Translations under genes and position numbers: made by a program
NCBI GenBank assembly: GCA_016705695.1
Contig: JADJLA010000005.1
Location: forward strand, 186,001-250,000
Length of the DNA stretch: 64,000 nt
Origin: Sphingobacteriaceae bacterium
GTDB taxonomy: Bacteria; Bacteroidota; Bacteroidia; B-17B0; Aurantibacillaceae
Reading direction: 5' to 3'
Notes under the pieces: generated by a model
The model's input: only the letters and a program-made list of their open reading frames with translations
Database searches by the model: none
What the model was told of the DNA's origin: nothing
Shown here: positions 44,685 through 54,164 of the stretch, in pieces
Layout of the letters: every line of letters starts with the position of its first letter
Numbering within the stretch: the stretch's first letter is position 1

Positions 44685-46486
44685 GAAAACTGAATAATGA
44701 ATTTAGTGCCATTATTCCTTACAATTTCGAGTTTCCCATTTAATTGCTCTAAAAGGGATTGAACTAATTGCATTCCAAGGGTTTTTGATTCAGAATATAT
44801 ACTTTCCGGCATTCCTACCCCATTGTCTAAAACAATGAGTTCATAAAGATAAGGTTGACCTGAAATGGCGCTCAATTTTATTTTTATTTTACCAGAACTT
44901 TGGGTGGGGAAGGCATATTTATAAGCGTTCGATAGTAATTCATTTATTATTAAACCACACGGAATGGCTTTGTCGATGTCTATTCGTTTTGTTTTAATAT
45001 CAATTGCTAATTCAACATCAATATTTTTATTGATACTATATGTTTGCGAAATGTATTTAACAAGTTCATTTAGGTAATCATCGGCTTTCACATTGTTGAA
45101 ATTCTTTGTTTGATAAAGAAGTTCATGAATAATAGCCATTGATTTTATTCTACCAATACTTTCGCGATATTTTTCTTTAGCTTTAACATCTTCTATAGTG
45201 TCGGCCTGAAGATTTAAGAGGCTTGAAATTATCTGAAGGTTATTCTTAACGCGATGATGGATCTCTTTTAGCAAAATTTCTTTTTCTTCTAACGTATGTT
45301 GAATTCGCTCTTCTGAGATCTTTCTTTCGGTGATGTTCCTTAATATACTTCTAGTGGCTACTAGCTTACCATTTTCCTTTTTTAGGCTTATATTTCCTTC
45401 TAATAAAACAGTTCGTTTATTTTTTGTGAGCATGCCTAGTTCGAATTTATCAACTTTCTGTAGTTTTCCTTCCGAAATCTCTTTCATCATTGATGTGCAA
45501 TGGCTGTGGTAGGAATGGTGGATAAAATCAAAAATATTCCTATCCTCTAATTCAGCGTCAGAATATCCAAGGGTTTTTTTCCAAGCGCTATTCACAAAAA
45601 GTATTTTTCCGGTCATATCAACGCTCTGAATAAGATCTGTAGCGTGTTCTAATAGATCACGGTAACGCTCTTCGCTTGCTTTAAGTTCTTCTTCCGCTTT
45701 TTTTCGCTCAAGGAATTTAGGAATAACTAATTTTTTAATAGTCTTTTTTTCTCGTTTAAGATATTCTTCTATCCTACTTGGAGGAGCCATAATAAAAGAG
45801 CACTCTTTATCACCCTTTGCTCGGCAAGTAATTTCAACAGCCGTTAATGGAATGCCAAAACTAGCTTCACACCAGCCGCTTGAATAACCTGAATTCATGA
45901 TGCAAACCGGAAAACTAGATTTCTTTTTTAATTTGATCCACGAATCGGCCTCAAATGAAAATGGATGATTGTATTTAAGGAAGAAGTTGCCGTCAGGGCT
46001 GGGGTTGCTGTCAGTAGAAATATCTACAGATGCCCATCCTGTATAGGCAAAATGCACCGGCCCGGCAGACAGTTTGCTTATTGGGTCTTTTAACTTTAGT
46101 TTTTTATGAAAGCTTAAAGCGTCTTCGTGACCAAGTACGTGAGCCACGTCGAACAAGATGTTTTTACCAATATTTATTGCCTCTTCTTCACCTCTTTCTT
46201 TGTATAGATTTTTAATTGAATTTAGAAATTCGTAAGATAGTGTAGAAGCTCTCAATAGAACGTAGCGTTCTTTGTCGATATCGATTGTGCCTTTTGATGG
46301 ATTGAATTTTAAACCTTTAAAATAGCTACCTACTATTTTTTCAGCAGTATTGAATATTGGGGCAAAGGCTTCCGGAACCTTTACGGTGTGTTTTACTTCT
46401 TCTTCAAAAAGTTTTTCCTTTAAGGCGTTGTTTTCTTTTTTTAAAGCTTTGACCTCGTTTTGTAATTTTTTGATAGTAGTTTCCAC
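44681..46486 (-). CDS. Sensor histidine kinase with coiled coil, V4R and PAS domains
   Basis: A 601-residue cytosolic sensor without membrane helices. Order: coiled coil (residues 1-30, LQNEVKALKKENNALKEKL); a XylR_N-like region; a V4R domain (GYSSGWCEASFGIPLTAVEITCRAKGDKECSFI, a small-molecule or metal-binding cysteine trio); a PAS domain (SEERYRDLLEHATDLIQSVDMTGKILFVN) with its C-terminal cap; HisKA_2 with phospho-acceptor in EIHHRVKNNLQIISSLLNLQ; and an HATPase with NELLSNAYKYAF and DNGVGM. No response regulator is adjacent. V4R domains usually bind aromatic compounds or hydrocarbons, so a soluble ligand is likely. Confidence 0.88.
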   Translation of the reverse strand: METTIKKLQNEVKALKKENNALKEKLFEEEVKHTVKVPEAFAPIFNTAEKIVGSYFKGLKFNPSKGTIDIDKERYVLLRASTLSYEFLNSIKNLYKERGEEEAINIGKNILFDVAHVLGHEDALSFHKKLKLKDPISKLSAGPVHFAYTGWASVDISTDSNPSPDGNFFLKYNHPFSFEADSWIKLKKKSSFPVCIMNSGYSSGWCEASFGIPLTAVEITCRAKGDKECSFIMAPPSRIEEYLKREKKTIKKLVIPKFLERKKAEEELKASEERYRDLLEHATDLIQSVDMTGKILFVNSAWKKTLGYSDAELEDRNIFDFIHHSYHSHCTSMMKEISEGKLQKVDKFELGMLTKNKRTVLLEGNISLKKENGKLVATRSILRNITERKISEERIQHTLEEKEILLKEIHHRVKNNLQIISSLLNLQADTIEDVKAKEKYRESIGRIKSMAIIHELLYQTKNFNNVKADDYLNELVKYISQTYSINKNIDVELAIDIKTKRIDIDKAIPCGLIINELLSNAYKYAFPTQSSGKIKIKLSAISGQPYLYELIVLDNGVGMPESIYSESKTLGMQLVQSLLEQLNGKLEIVRNNGTKFIIQFS

Positions 46487-46600
46487 CGGTCGCTTAGATT
46501 TTTACAGTGGCTAAAATACACTATTTCTTTATTAATTCAAGAAATACATATTAATTCCTTTACTACTGCGCGACCTAAATTATTTTAAATTTTGTGCTTT

Positions 46601-48115
46601 CTATTTCTGATCGTTCTTCTCAAAGAACTTTAGCATGTCTATCACTTGTTCAGAGCCTAAGCGTTTTGCTTTGATCTTTTTATCCTTATCCAAAATATAG
46701 ATCACCGGCGTTGAATAGATATCGTACTTATTCTTAAGGTCATTGATATGGACCGGGTCGAACACATTTATGAAATCCAGTTTTTTGTCAATGATGAATT
46801 TCCTCCAGGCTTCAAAATCCTCTTTGGTATATACAGACAACACTTTATAATCGATCTTGCCTTTTAAAGTTTTTAATGTGTCGTTCAGTTTTGGGATCTC
46901 GGTTTGGCAATGCCCACAATCTACCGACCAAAAAACAAGCACGGTGTACTTGGCGCTTATTCCGTACACCGTTTTGAACCAAGGTGTAAGTTTATCTAAA
47001 TTTTTATAATATAGTTTTGTTATGGATTCACTTGTTTTGGCTGTATCAAATCCCATTTTTAGTACCTCTCGTCCGTGAATGGTATCTATCATGTAGATCT
47101 CAGGTGTTTTCGATTCCAATAAGATGTTTCTTAAAATATCGGCCCGTTCTTTTATTTTCTTAGCGGTTTCATCCTCATAAACTTTTTTAGCTTTACCGCT
47201 AATGATATATTTATCGCAAAGATGAACAAACACCTTATCAAATCCCATGCGCTTATCTTGCTCGTATTTATAGGTAAAATGCCCTATCAATAAATTGTAT
47301 ACCAAACCATCGGGTTTACACTTCGCTAAGATCTTATCAATTTCCTGGATCATTGTATCAGGCGCTTGTAAGATCACACTTTCAAAATAACGTTTTACGC
47401 GATCATCAAAAAATGGTGTTCTAATGATGCGATCATCAGTAAAGTCTATGCCATCAAAAAAGTGACTTTTGTACCAGTAGTATTGATAAACGCTATCCGG
47501 CCTTCCGTTCGACGCTTTTGGTATATCTGTAGGGTTCTTTTCTGTTTTTAAATTCATTACATCATTCACATAAGTACCCTTAGTACTTTCCATAAAGTCT
47601 TTTTCAAACTTCATCACATCAGCATTCATTAAATTTATTTTATCCAGCATGAATTTAGTGCTGTCTGCCTTATTCATTCCCTTTGTTTGTCCTTGGAATT
47701 TACCGAATTCTTGATTTTTGCCGGTGATGTACTTAATGTAACTAAAAAAAGTTTCGTTCTCTTTATTCCCGGTTACCTTGAGTGTAGTAACTATATCGCT
47801 GTTATCGCAAGTGATAGTGAATTTTTGATTCTCGTTTACAAATACATCAAAATAGATGGATTTGCTTTGACTCACCAGAACGTAAACACCTTTATCAAGA
47901 TCTTCTTTTCCTTTAAAAACAACTTGACCATTCTTTATGTTTTTGCAGGTATCTGCAATGTATTGTTGATCCCACACATATTTTACAAGATACATGATCG
48001 TATCTTTATTTCCTTTCATGTTAAAGCGAATATCGTATCCGCTTTGTGCAAATGAAAAAGCGAATAAAATGCTAAAATAGATGGATAATTGAAGTTTGGC
48101 GGAACGGATCATCAT
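46601..48115 (-). CDS. Thioredoxin-domain exported protein, paralogue 1
   Basis: A 504-residue protein with signal peptide (LQLSIYFSILFAFSFAQ), an N-terminal DUF4369-like region (SGYDIRFNMKGNKDTIMYLVKYV), a helical middle part with FFDDRVKRYFES and LIGHFTYKYEQDKRMGFDKVFVHL, resembling the DUF5106 type, and a C-terminal thioredoxin domain with the redox pair in FWSVDCGHCQTEIPKL. It would act in the periplasm on thiols. It is nine bases downstream of a close paralogue. Confidence 0.82.
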   Translation of the reverse strand: MMIRSAKLQLSIYFSILFAFSFAQSGYDIRFNMKGNKDTIMYLVKYVWDQQYIADTCKNIKNGQVVFKGKEDLDKGVYVLVSQSKSIYFDVFVNENQKFTITCDNSDIVTTLKVTGNKENETFFSYIKYITGKNQEFGKFQGQTKGMNKADSTKFMLDKINLMNADVMKFEKDFMESTKGTYVNDVMNLKTEKNPTDIPKASNGRPDSVYQYYWYKSHFFDGIDFTDDRIIRTPFFDDRVKRYFESVILQAPDTMIQEIDKILAKCKPDGLVYNLLIGHFTYKYEQDKRMGFDKVFVHLCDKYIISGKAKKVYEDETAKKIKERADILRNILLESKTPEIYMIDTIHGREVLKMGFDTAKTSESITKLYYKNLDKLTPWFKTVYGISAKYTVLVFWSVDCGHCQTEIPKLNDTLKTLKGKIDYKVLSVYTKEDFEAWRKFIIDKKLDFINVFDPVHINDLKNKYDIYSTPVIYILDKDKKIKAKRLGSEQVIDMLKFFEKNDQK

Positions 48116-48123
48116 ATACAGTT

Positions 48124-49641
48124 TTATTTTTTACTTGGGGTTTTATCTACGCTGTTCAAATATTCTAAAAGGCCTACCATTTGGTCAGCCGCAATCTTTT
48201 TTCCTTTGATCAATTTGTCTTTATCTAGTACATATATCACCGGTGTTGAAATGATATCGTATTTATCTTTTATATTATTCAAATGGATAGGATCATATAA
48301 ATGATAAAAATCCGTAAGCTTTTTCTCGATGATATATTTACGCCATTTTTCAAATTCTTCTTTTGTGTAAACGGAAACAACTTTGTAATCGATCTTACCT
48401 TTCACTTTTTTAAGTTCTTCGTGCAGTTTTGGGATCTCTGTTTGGCAATGACTGCAATCTACATCCCAAAAAACCAAAATAGTGAACTTTGCATTAACCA
48501 TATATAATGTCTTGAACATAGGCGTTAACTTGTCGATGTTCTTATAATATAGTTCGGTAGCGCTTTTGCTGGAGATAACTGTATCAAAGCCCATCTTTAT
48601 AACTTTGCGTGCGTCAACAGTATCTATCATGTAAAGTTCGCTTGCCTTTGAGTCTATCAATAGATTGCGAAGAACGTCAACGCGTTTTTTTATTGCCTTA
48701 ACGGTTTCTTCAGTGTACACTTCTTTAGCTTTGCCGTTTAAAATATAGTTATCTGCTAAGTGTACAAACACTTTGTCAAAGCTCATGCGCTTATCTTGCT
48801 CGTACTTATATGTAAAATGCCCCAGTAATAAATTATACACCAATTCATTTGTTACGCATTGGCTCAACATCCAATCCAATTCTTTTATCAAACTATCTGG
48901 AGAGTATTGAAATATAACACCGTCAAAATAGCGTTTCACGCGATCGTCGAAGAAAGGGATAGTAACAATTCGTTTATCTTTAAAATCTACGCCTTCAAAA
49001 AAATGATTCTTATAGTAGTAGTATCTCCATAAACTATCCGGCCTTCCATTAGATGCTTTTGGAACTTCTTTAGCTTCTTTCTCGCTTTTCATGTTTAGAA
49101 AGTCGTAGGTAAAAGTGCCTTTCACTTTTTTCATAAAAGCTTCTTCAAATTTCACAACGTCTTTTGTCATAGCCTCAAATTTTTCCTTTACAAATTTGGC
49201 GCTATCAGTTTTGTTCATTTTTGTGGCTTGATCTTTAGCTTTTATGAATTCTGCATTTTTATTGGTCATAAATTTTAAATAAGCAAACATATCTTCGTTC
49301 TCTTTGCTTCCATTCGACTTCAATGAATTCACAATATCATTGCGATCAAAACTTACCGTAAAATTGTACGAGTCGTTGATTAAAAAATCAAAGTAAACCG
49401 ATTTCTCCTGGCTCACTAAAGTATACACGCCTTTATCTAATGTTTTTTTGCCTTTAAATTGCACCAAGCCATTTTTTACTTTTTTACAGGTATCAGAAAT
49501 ATATTGCTTGTCAAAAATTGTACGAACTAAGAACATCGTAGTATCTGTATTATTCTTGATCTGGAATTTTACATCATAACCTGTTTGAGCAAAGGATGCA
49601 ATCGAAAAAAGGAGTACAAAAGGTAAAAGAAGGGTTTTCAT
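48124..49641 (-). CDS. Thioredoxin-domain exported protein, paralogue 2
   Basis: A 505-residue protein with the same plan as the gene after it: signal peptide (MKTLLLPFVLLFSIASFAQ), TGYDVKFQIKNNTDTTMFLVRTI, FFDDRVKRYFDGVI, LLGHFTYKYEQDKRMSFDKVFVHL, and FWDVDCSHCQTEIPKL with the active-site cysteine pair. The two are clearly a tandem duplication, similar along their whole length. Duplication near other TlpA-like genes may reflect different redox substrates; none can be named. Confidence 0.82.
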   Translation of the reverse strand: MKTLLLPFVLLFSIASFAQTGYDVKFQIKNNTDTTMFLVRTIFDKQYISDTCKKVKNGLVQFKGKKTLDKGVYTLVSQEKSVYFDFLINDSYNFTVSFDRNDIVNSLKSNGSKENEDMFAYLKFMTNKNAEFIKAKDQATKMNKTDSAKFVKEKFEAMTKDVVKFEEAFMKKVKGTFTYDFLNMKSEKEAKEVPKASNGRPDSLWRYYYYKNHFFEGVDFKDKRIVTIPFFDDRVKRYFDGVIFQYSPDSLIKELDWMLSQCVTNELVYNLLLGHFTYKYEQDKRMSFDKVFVHLADNYILNGKAKEVYTEETVKAIKKRVDVLRNLLIDSKASELYMIDTVDARKVIKMGFDTVISSKSATELYYKNIDKLTPMFKTLYMVNAKFTILVFWDVDCSHCQTEIPKLHEELKKVKGKIDYKVVSVYTKEEFEKWRKYIIEKKLTDFYHLYDPIHLNNIKDKYDIISTPVIYVLDKDKLIKGKKIAADQMVGLLEYLNSVDKTPSKK

Positions 49642-49680
49642 ATTTTTTATGTCTTGATTTCAAATATAACTATTACACCC

Positions 49681-50691
49681 TTATGGTGCCAAAGACCGTA
49701 CCATGTTTTTTATCGACCCCTTATAAAATTTGTTAAAAGCATTTTCGAGGCTATCTTGCCGGCTGTTGTACTGCATATAATCAATGAAATAGGCGTTCTG
49801 CTCAAGCAGAATTTCTTCTTCGGTCATCAAAACAAGTTTTTCTTTTTTAACCCCTTCGTTTTTAAGTTTTTTTATTAAAAAAACAAGCTCTTTTTGTTTC
49901 AAAATGAGCTTGTTTTTGTGGTTTAAAACCGAATCTAGGAATAATTTATAGGCTTTTGTATTCGCGTTAAGGAATATATTCAACTTTTCGCGTTGAGCAT
50001 CATCATACATATATTCCTGTAGGGCAAGCGTATCTTTTTTAAGAAATTGAATGGTGGCTTTGTGCGCTATAAAATTGGCTAGATTCTCATTCTCATTTAT
50101 GTTACTTGATGCAAAGAACGTGGCATGAAAAAGTTCGTGAAATAGGAGATTGCAAAAGTTGCCTTTGCTTTTAGTTAAGTGCGAACTTAATAAGGGATCA
50201 CTAAGCCATCCTAAAGTGCTCCACGCCGAAACGGTTCTTATTCCAACATCATACCCGGCGGCCTGCAATTTATGCTTTTCTTTTAGAGCAAGTTCTTTAT
50301 TAAAAAAACCTTTATAACTCACGCTTCCTATTAAAGGGAATTCCCATTCAACCGCTTTGAGTTCGTATTTTTCGGAAGCAGTTATTACCCATAAAATTGG
50401 TTTGTTTTGTTGATCATAAATGGTGGTGAAATTATCGGTTGGTTTATATCCTAAACTGTCTACCGAGAATTTTTTGATTTCATCAATAAGCCGGAGATTA
50501 AAGGATTCTTTTTCGCTTAACTTAGTATTTGCTCTATAGTCTTCAAAACTTTTTGTACCACTTAAAACCTGTAATTGACCCTTGGCCTGCTGTAACAAGT
50601 AAATGCTTAATTCGTAGTTATAAATAGCCACGCCAAGCATTATAAATGCGAGGTAACTTAAAAATAAACGTGCAAAACGCAGGTATAACAT
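49681..50691 (-). CDS. Putative zinc aminopeptidase (DUF2265 type)
   Basis: A 336-residue protein with an N-terminal membrane helix and a metallopeptidase signature: HELFHATFF provides the HExxH pair and ENENLANFIAHKAT the third-ligand region. These fit the Aminopep family (DUF2265). The charged C-terminal part (LKNEGVKKEKLVLMTEEEI) looks helical. It would face the periplasm, anchored by its N-terminus. Substrate unknown. Confidence 0.75.
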   Translation of the reverse strand: MLYLRFARLFLSYLAFIMLGVAIYNYELSIYLLQQAKGQLQVLSGTKSFEDYRANTKLSEKESFNLRLIDEIKKFSVDSLGYKPTDNFTTIYDQQNKPILWVITASEKYELKAVEWEFPLIGSVSYKGFFNKELALKEKHKLQAAGYDVGIRTVSAWSTLGWLSDPLLSSHLTKSKGNFCNLLFHELFHATFFASSNINENENLANFIAHKATIQFLKKDTLALQEYMYDDAQREKLNIFLNANTKAYKLFLDSVLNHKNKLILKQKELVFLIKKLKNEGVKKEKLVLMTEEEILLEQNAYFIDYMQYNSRQDSLENAFNKFYKGSIKNMVRSLAP

Positions 50692-50764
50692 AAAATGGTT
50701 TATAAAATCGAAGCTTTCATGCTCAATACTGTAACAAATTACTGATATTTGCGTTATTGGTCAA

Positions 50765-51694
50765 ATGAAAAAACAACTCATTTATCTTTTTTTTGTGATC
50801 TCGTCCTTTTCCTTTGCGCAAAAGGCAGATTCTATTAAAAGTACATTCGCCGCTAAGTTGTTTGAGTTAAGAAGCTTGCAAACGGAGGTCTTTTATAGTA
50901 AAAAGGAGGCGGATAGAATGGCGGCCAATAAAGATTTTATAAAAACGATCGAATCCATTGCCGTAAGTCAAAAATCACTTGATTTCCCGTTTGATAGTTT
51001 AAAGGAGATCTCAACCTTAAGTCCAAAGAACAAAAAATTCAAATTGATCACTTGGAACATTCATAAGGATGATGAAACACATTTATTTTTTGGATTTTTA
51101 TTAGTGAATAATTCAAAACGGGTTAAGAAGGGATTTATGAAATACGAAACGATAAACAATTACGAATTCTTTAAACTCGTGGATAAATCAGGGAGCGTAA
51201 AAAATCCCGAAACATACATTGGCACACCCGATAAATGGTTTGGCATGTTGTATTTAGATATTATCGAATGCGAAGATTATTATACTTTAATTGCATGGGA
51301 CGGAAATGATAAATTGATCCAGCGGAAATTTATAGACGTATTATATTTTAAATCAGATGGCACCCCGATTTTTGGTAAAGATGCATTTAAGTTCCCTAAA
51401 AAAAACCCCAAACGTTTGATGTTCGAATACAGTAGTGACGTTACCATGAGTTTAAAGTACGATGATAAAAGTGGTAGAATAGTTTATAGCCATTTGGGTC
51501 CTCGCGAAGAAGGAACCGTAATGGACGGTTTGCCTCAATATTATGGCCCTGATGGAAGTTTTGATTCAATGATCCAAAGAAAAGGAAAATGGGTTGTGGC
51601 TGAAGATGTGGATGCTCGCAATGAAAAGAACAAGAACGATAAGGCCGATAAACCAGATCCCAATAAGCAAACTCCTATTTTTGTTCCCAAGTAA
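50765..51694 (+). CDS. Exported protein of unknown function
   Basis: A 309-residue protein with signal peptide MKKQLIYLFFVISSFSFAQ, followed by a region with repeated short strands and several Asp/Lys-rich stretches. The tail (EDVDARNEKNKNDKADKPDPN) is hydrophilic and probably disordered. I recognise no domain. It is followed, after about 100 bases, by the hairpin element preceding relA/spoT. Confidence 0.65.
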   Translation: MKKQLIYLFFVISSFSFAQKADSIKSTFAAKLFELRSLQTEVFYSKKEADRMAANKDFIKTIESIAVSQKSLDFPFDSLKEISTLSPKNKKFKLITWNIHKDDETHLFFGFLLVNNSKRVKKGFMKYETINNYEFFKLVDKSGSVKNPETYIGTPDKWFGMLYLDIIECEDYYTLIAWDGNDKLIQRKFIDVLYFKSDGTPIFGKDAFKFPKKNPKRLMFEYSSDVTMSLKYDDKSGRIVYSHLGPREEGTVMDGLPQYYGPDGSFDSMIQRKGKWVVAEDVDARNEKNKNDKADKPDPNKQTPIFVPK

Positions 51695-51796
51695 AAGGTA
51701 TTAGTTTCTCAGTAAAACCGCTTTATCTAAAACATCCTAAATTTCTTTCTATTCTATTTCATTTCTTAGAGATTATAAGTAAATTCAAACTGTAAT

Positions 51797-51954
51797 ACCG
51801 AATGTAACTATAAAATAGACCAAAGATGCGAAGTAATTTTTTGACAAGACAATGAAAAAAATTGTTGCATAGCCTAAGCTACGGAACTATTTTTTGAAGA
51901 TGTATTGGCGAAAAAAGACGAGCATATTGGACTATTTTATAGTTATATTTGGTA
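51797..51954 (+). repeat. 158-nt imperfect hairpin upstream of relA/spoT (copy B)
   Basis: Bases 51797-51817 (TACCGAATGTAACTATAAAAT) pair with 51934-51954 with two G-T positions. The core GATGCGAAGT...CTACGGAACTATTTTTTGAAG matches copy A at 36718-36877 in the same order, with a tip around TAGCCTAAGCTA. It ends 11 nt before the relA/spoT ATG. The right end contains TATATTTG, a possible -7 element. The outer stems of the two copies differ at several positions but stay paired in each. Confidence 0.8.
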
Positions 51955-51965
51955 TAAATTGAACT

Positions 51966-54164
51966 ATGCAAATCGACCTCGAAGCTGAACGTAAGGAGAT
52001 ACTTAACCGATACAAACTTTTAATTAAAGCTTGCAAGCGTCGCCTTGAAAAAGGCGATAAGGAAATGATCCGCAAAGCCTTTGAAGTTGCAGTAGAAGCG
52101 CATAAAGAAATGCGTCGAAAAAGTGGCGAGCCTTATATTTATCATCCAATTGCAGTTGCTATAATTTGTGCCGAAGAAATGGGATTGGGCGCCACCGGAA
52201 TTGTATGTGCTTTGTTACACGATACCGTTGAAGATACTGATCTTACTTTAGAAGATATACGTGGTTTATTTGGCGAGAGGGTTGCGCAGATCATTGATGG
52301 ATTAACGAAAATATCGGGCGTTATTGATAATACGTCATCTATTCAAACCGAAAATTTTAGAAAAGTATTACTCACTATGAGTGAGGATATTCGCGTTATC
52401 TTGATAAAACTTGCCGATCGTTTGCACAACATGCGCACGCTTAATCATATGAAGCGTGATAAGCAAATGAAAATAGCCAGCGAGACCTTATTTTTATACG
52501 CACCGCTCGCTCATCGTCTTGGATTGAATACAATTAAAACGGAACTAGAAGATCTTGGATTAAAATATACTAACAGCGATGCGTATTACGAGATCGCGGT
52601 AAAATTAACGGAAACGGAACCGGAACGTAAACGTTTCATTCAAAAATTTATTGATCCTTTAAAAGAAATTTTGCAAGAGCAAGGGTTTAGCTTTAAAATA
52701 TTCGGTCGGCCAAAATCTATTTTTAGCATTTATAATAAGGTAAAAGATAAGGGTGTAGCGTTTGAGGAGATCTATGATCTGTTTGCCATTCGCATTGTAA
52801 TTGATTCGCCAGTTGAAAATGAAAAATCAGATTGCTGGAAAGTATATTCCATTATCACCGATTTTTATCATCCAAGTCCTGAACGCTTACGTGATTGGAT
52901 CAGCACACCAAAAAGTAATGGTTACGAAAGTTTGCATACAACCGTAATGGGCCCCGAAGGAAAATGGGTAGAGGTGCAAATTCGTTCGGTGCGCATGGAT
53001 GAATTGGCCGAGAGCGGATATGCTGCGCATTGGAAATATAAAGATGCGGCGGCTGAAAAAGAAAGTAAACTCGAAGCGTGGTTATTACGCGTAAGAGAAA
53101 TGTTAGATAGCCCCGACCCAAATGCATTAGAATTTATTGATGATTTTAAACTCAATTTATTTAGCGACGAGATATTTTTATTTACGCCTAAGGGTGATAT
53201 GAAAACTTTGCCTTTAGGTTCTACAGCTTTAGATTTTGCTTTCGATATTCATACAAAGATCGGCGAGCAATGTATTGGTGCTAAAGTAAATCATAAATTG
53301 GTCCCCCTGAGTTACGAATTAAAGAGTGGCGATCAAATTGAGATATTAACCAGTAATAAGCAAACGCCAAAGGATGATTGGTTGAAATTGGTTGTAACAG
53401 CTCGCGCAAAATCTAAAATAAAGAACTCTTTAAAAGAACAGCGACGTAAAACCGCTGAGGGCGGAAGAGAAATGTTGGAGCGTAAATTCTACAAGAACAA
53501 ATTGGAATTTACAATTCAAAATATAAATGATTTTGTTTCATTTTTAAAATTGCCAACATCGCAGGAATTATTTTACCGAGTTGCTGTTGGTAATGTGGAT
53601 ACAAAAGAAATAAAAGATTTTTATAAGCATAAAGAAAACCCTATTAAAGGAAAGAAAGCTAAAACTGCCCCGAAAATAGAACAGTTAGTTACAAGTGCCC
53701 GCGGCGGAAGCGATATGTTGGTGATAGGCGACGATCTTCAAAAACTTGATTATAAATTATCGCCATGTTGTAACCCAATTCCGGGCGACGACGTTTTTGG
53801 ATTTGTTACTGTTGGAGAAGGAATAAAGATACATCGTGTATCTTGCCCTAATGCCGTTAAATTACTTTCTAATTATGCGTATAGAGTTGTAAAAGCAAAG
53901 TGGACCAACGATCAACTTATTTCTTTCCTTGCGGGATTGAAATTAATTGGAACTGATGAATTAGGTTTAGTAAATAATATTACCAAGGTGATCTCGAGCG
54001 AAAATAATGTGAATATGCGCTCTATTAGTTTTGACACCGAAGACGGAATTTTTACAGGAACGATAATGATCTACGTGCATGATACAAAGCACTTGAACCA
54101 TTTGATAGATAATCTTAAAAAAGTAAAAGGCGTTAATAAAGTTGAACGCTTCGATCAGAATTAA
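51966..54164 (+). CDS. Bifunctional (p)ppGpp synthetase/hydrolase (RelA/SpoT)
   Basis: Alarmone enzyme of the stringent response, 732 residues. N-terminal HD hydrolase with the H60 of YIYHP and H85-D86 in LLHDTVEDTDLT, so hydrolase activity is likely; then the synthetase domain (FKIFGRPKSIFSIYNK; YDLFAIRIVI; SLHTTVMGPEGKWVEVQIR), a TGS domain (DEIFLFTPKGDMKTLPLGSTALDFAF), a helical and zinc-finger region (SPCCNPIPGDDVFGFV), and an ACT domain at the C-terminus. Preceded by copy B of the hairpin family, which may control it. Its stop overlaps the end of glyA by four bases, tail to tail. Confidence 0.95.
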   Translation: MQIDLEAERKEILNRYKLLIKACKRRLEKGDKEMIRKAFEVAVEAHKEMRRKSGEPYIYHPIAVAIICAEEMGLGATGIVCALLHDTVEDTDLTLEDIRGLFGERVAQIIDGLTKISGVIDNTSSIQTENFRKVLLTMSEDIRVILIKLADRLHNMRTLNHMKRDKQMKIASETLFLYAPLAHRLGLNTIKTELEDLGLKYTNSDAYYEIAVKLTETEPERKRFIQKFIDPLKEILQEQGFSFKIFGRPKSIFSIYNKVKDKGVAFEEIYDLFAIRIVIDSPVENEKSDCWKVYSIITDFYHPSPERLRDWISTPKSNGYESLHTTVMGPEGKWVEVQIRSVRMDELAESGYAAHWKYKDAAAEKESKLEAWLLRVREMLDSPDPNALEFIDDFKLNLFSDEIFLFTPKGDMKTLPLGSTALDFAFDIHTKIGEQCIGAKVNHKLVPLSYELKSGDQIEILTSNKQTPKDDWLKLVVTARAKSKIKNSLKEQRRKTAEGGREMLERKFYKNKLEFTIQNINDFVSFLKLPTSQELFYRVAVGNVDTKEIKDFYKHKENPIKGKKAKTAPKIEQLVTSARGGSDMLVIGDDLQKLDYKLSPCCNPIPGDDVFGFVTVGEGIKIHRVSCPNAVKLLSNYAYRVVKAKWTNDQLISFLAGLKLIGTDELGLVNNITKVISSENNVNMRSISFDTEDGIFTGTIMIYVHDTKHLNHLIDNLKKVKGVNKVERFDQN

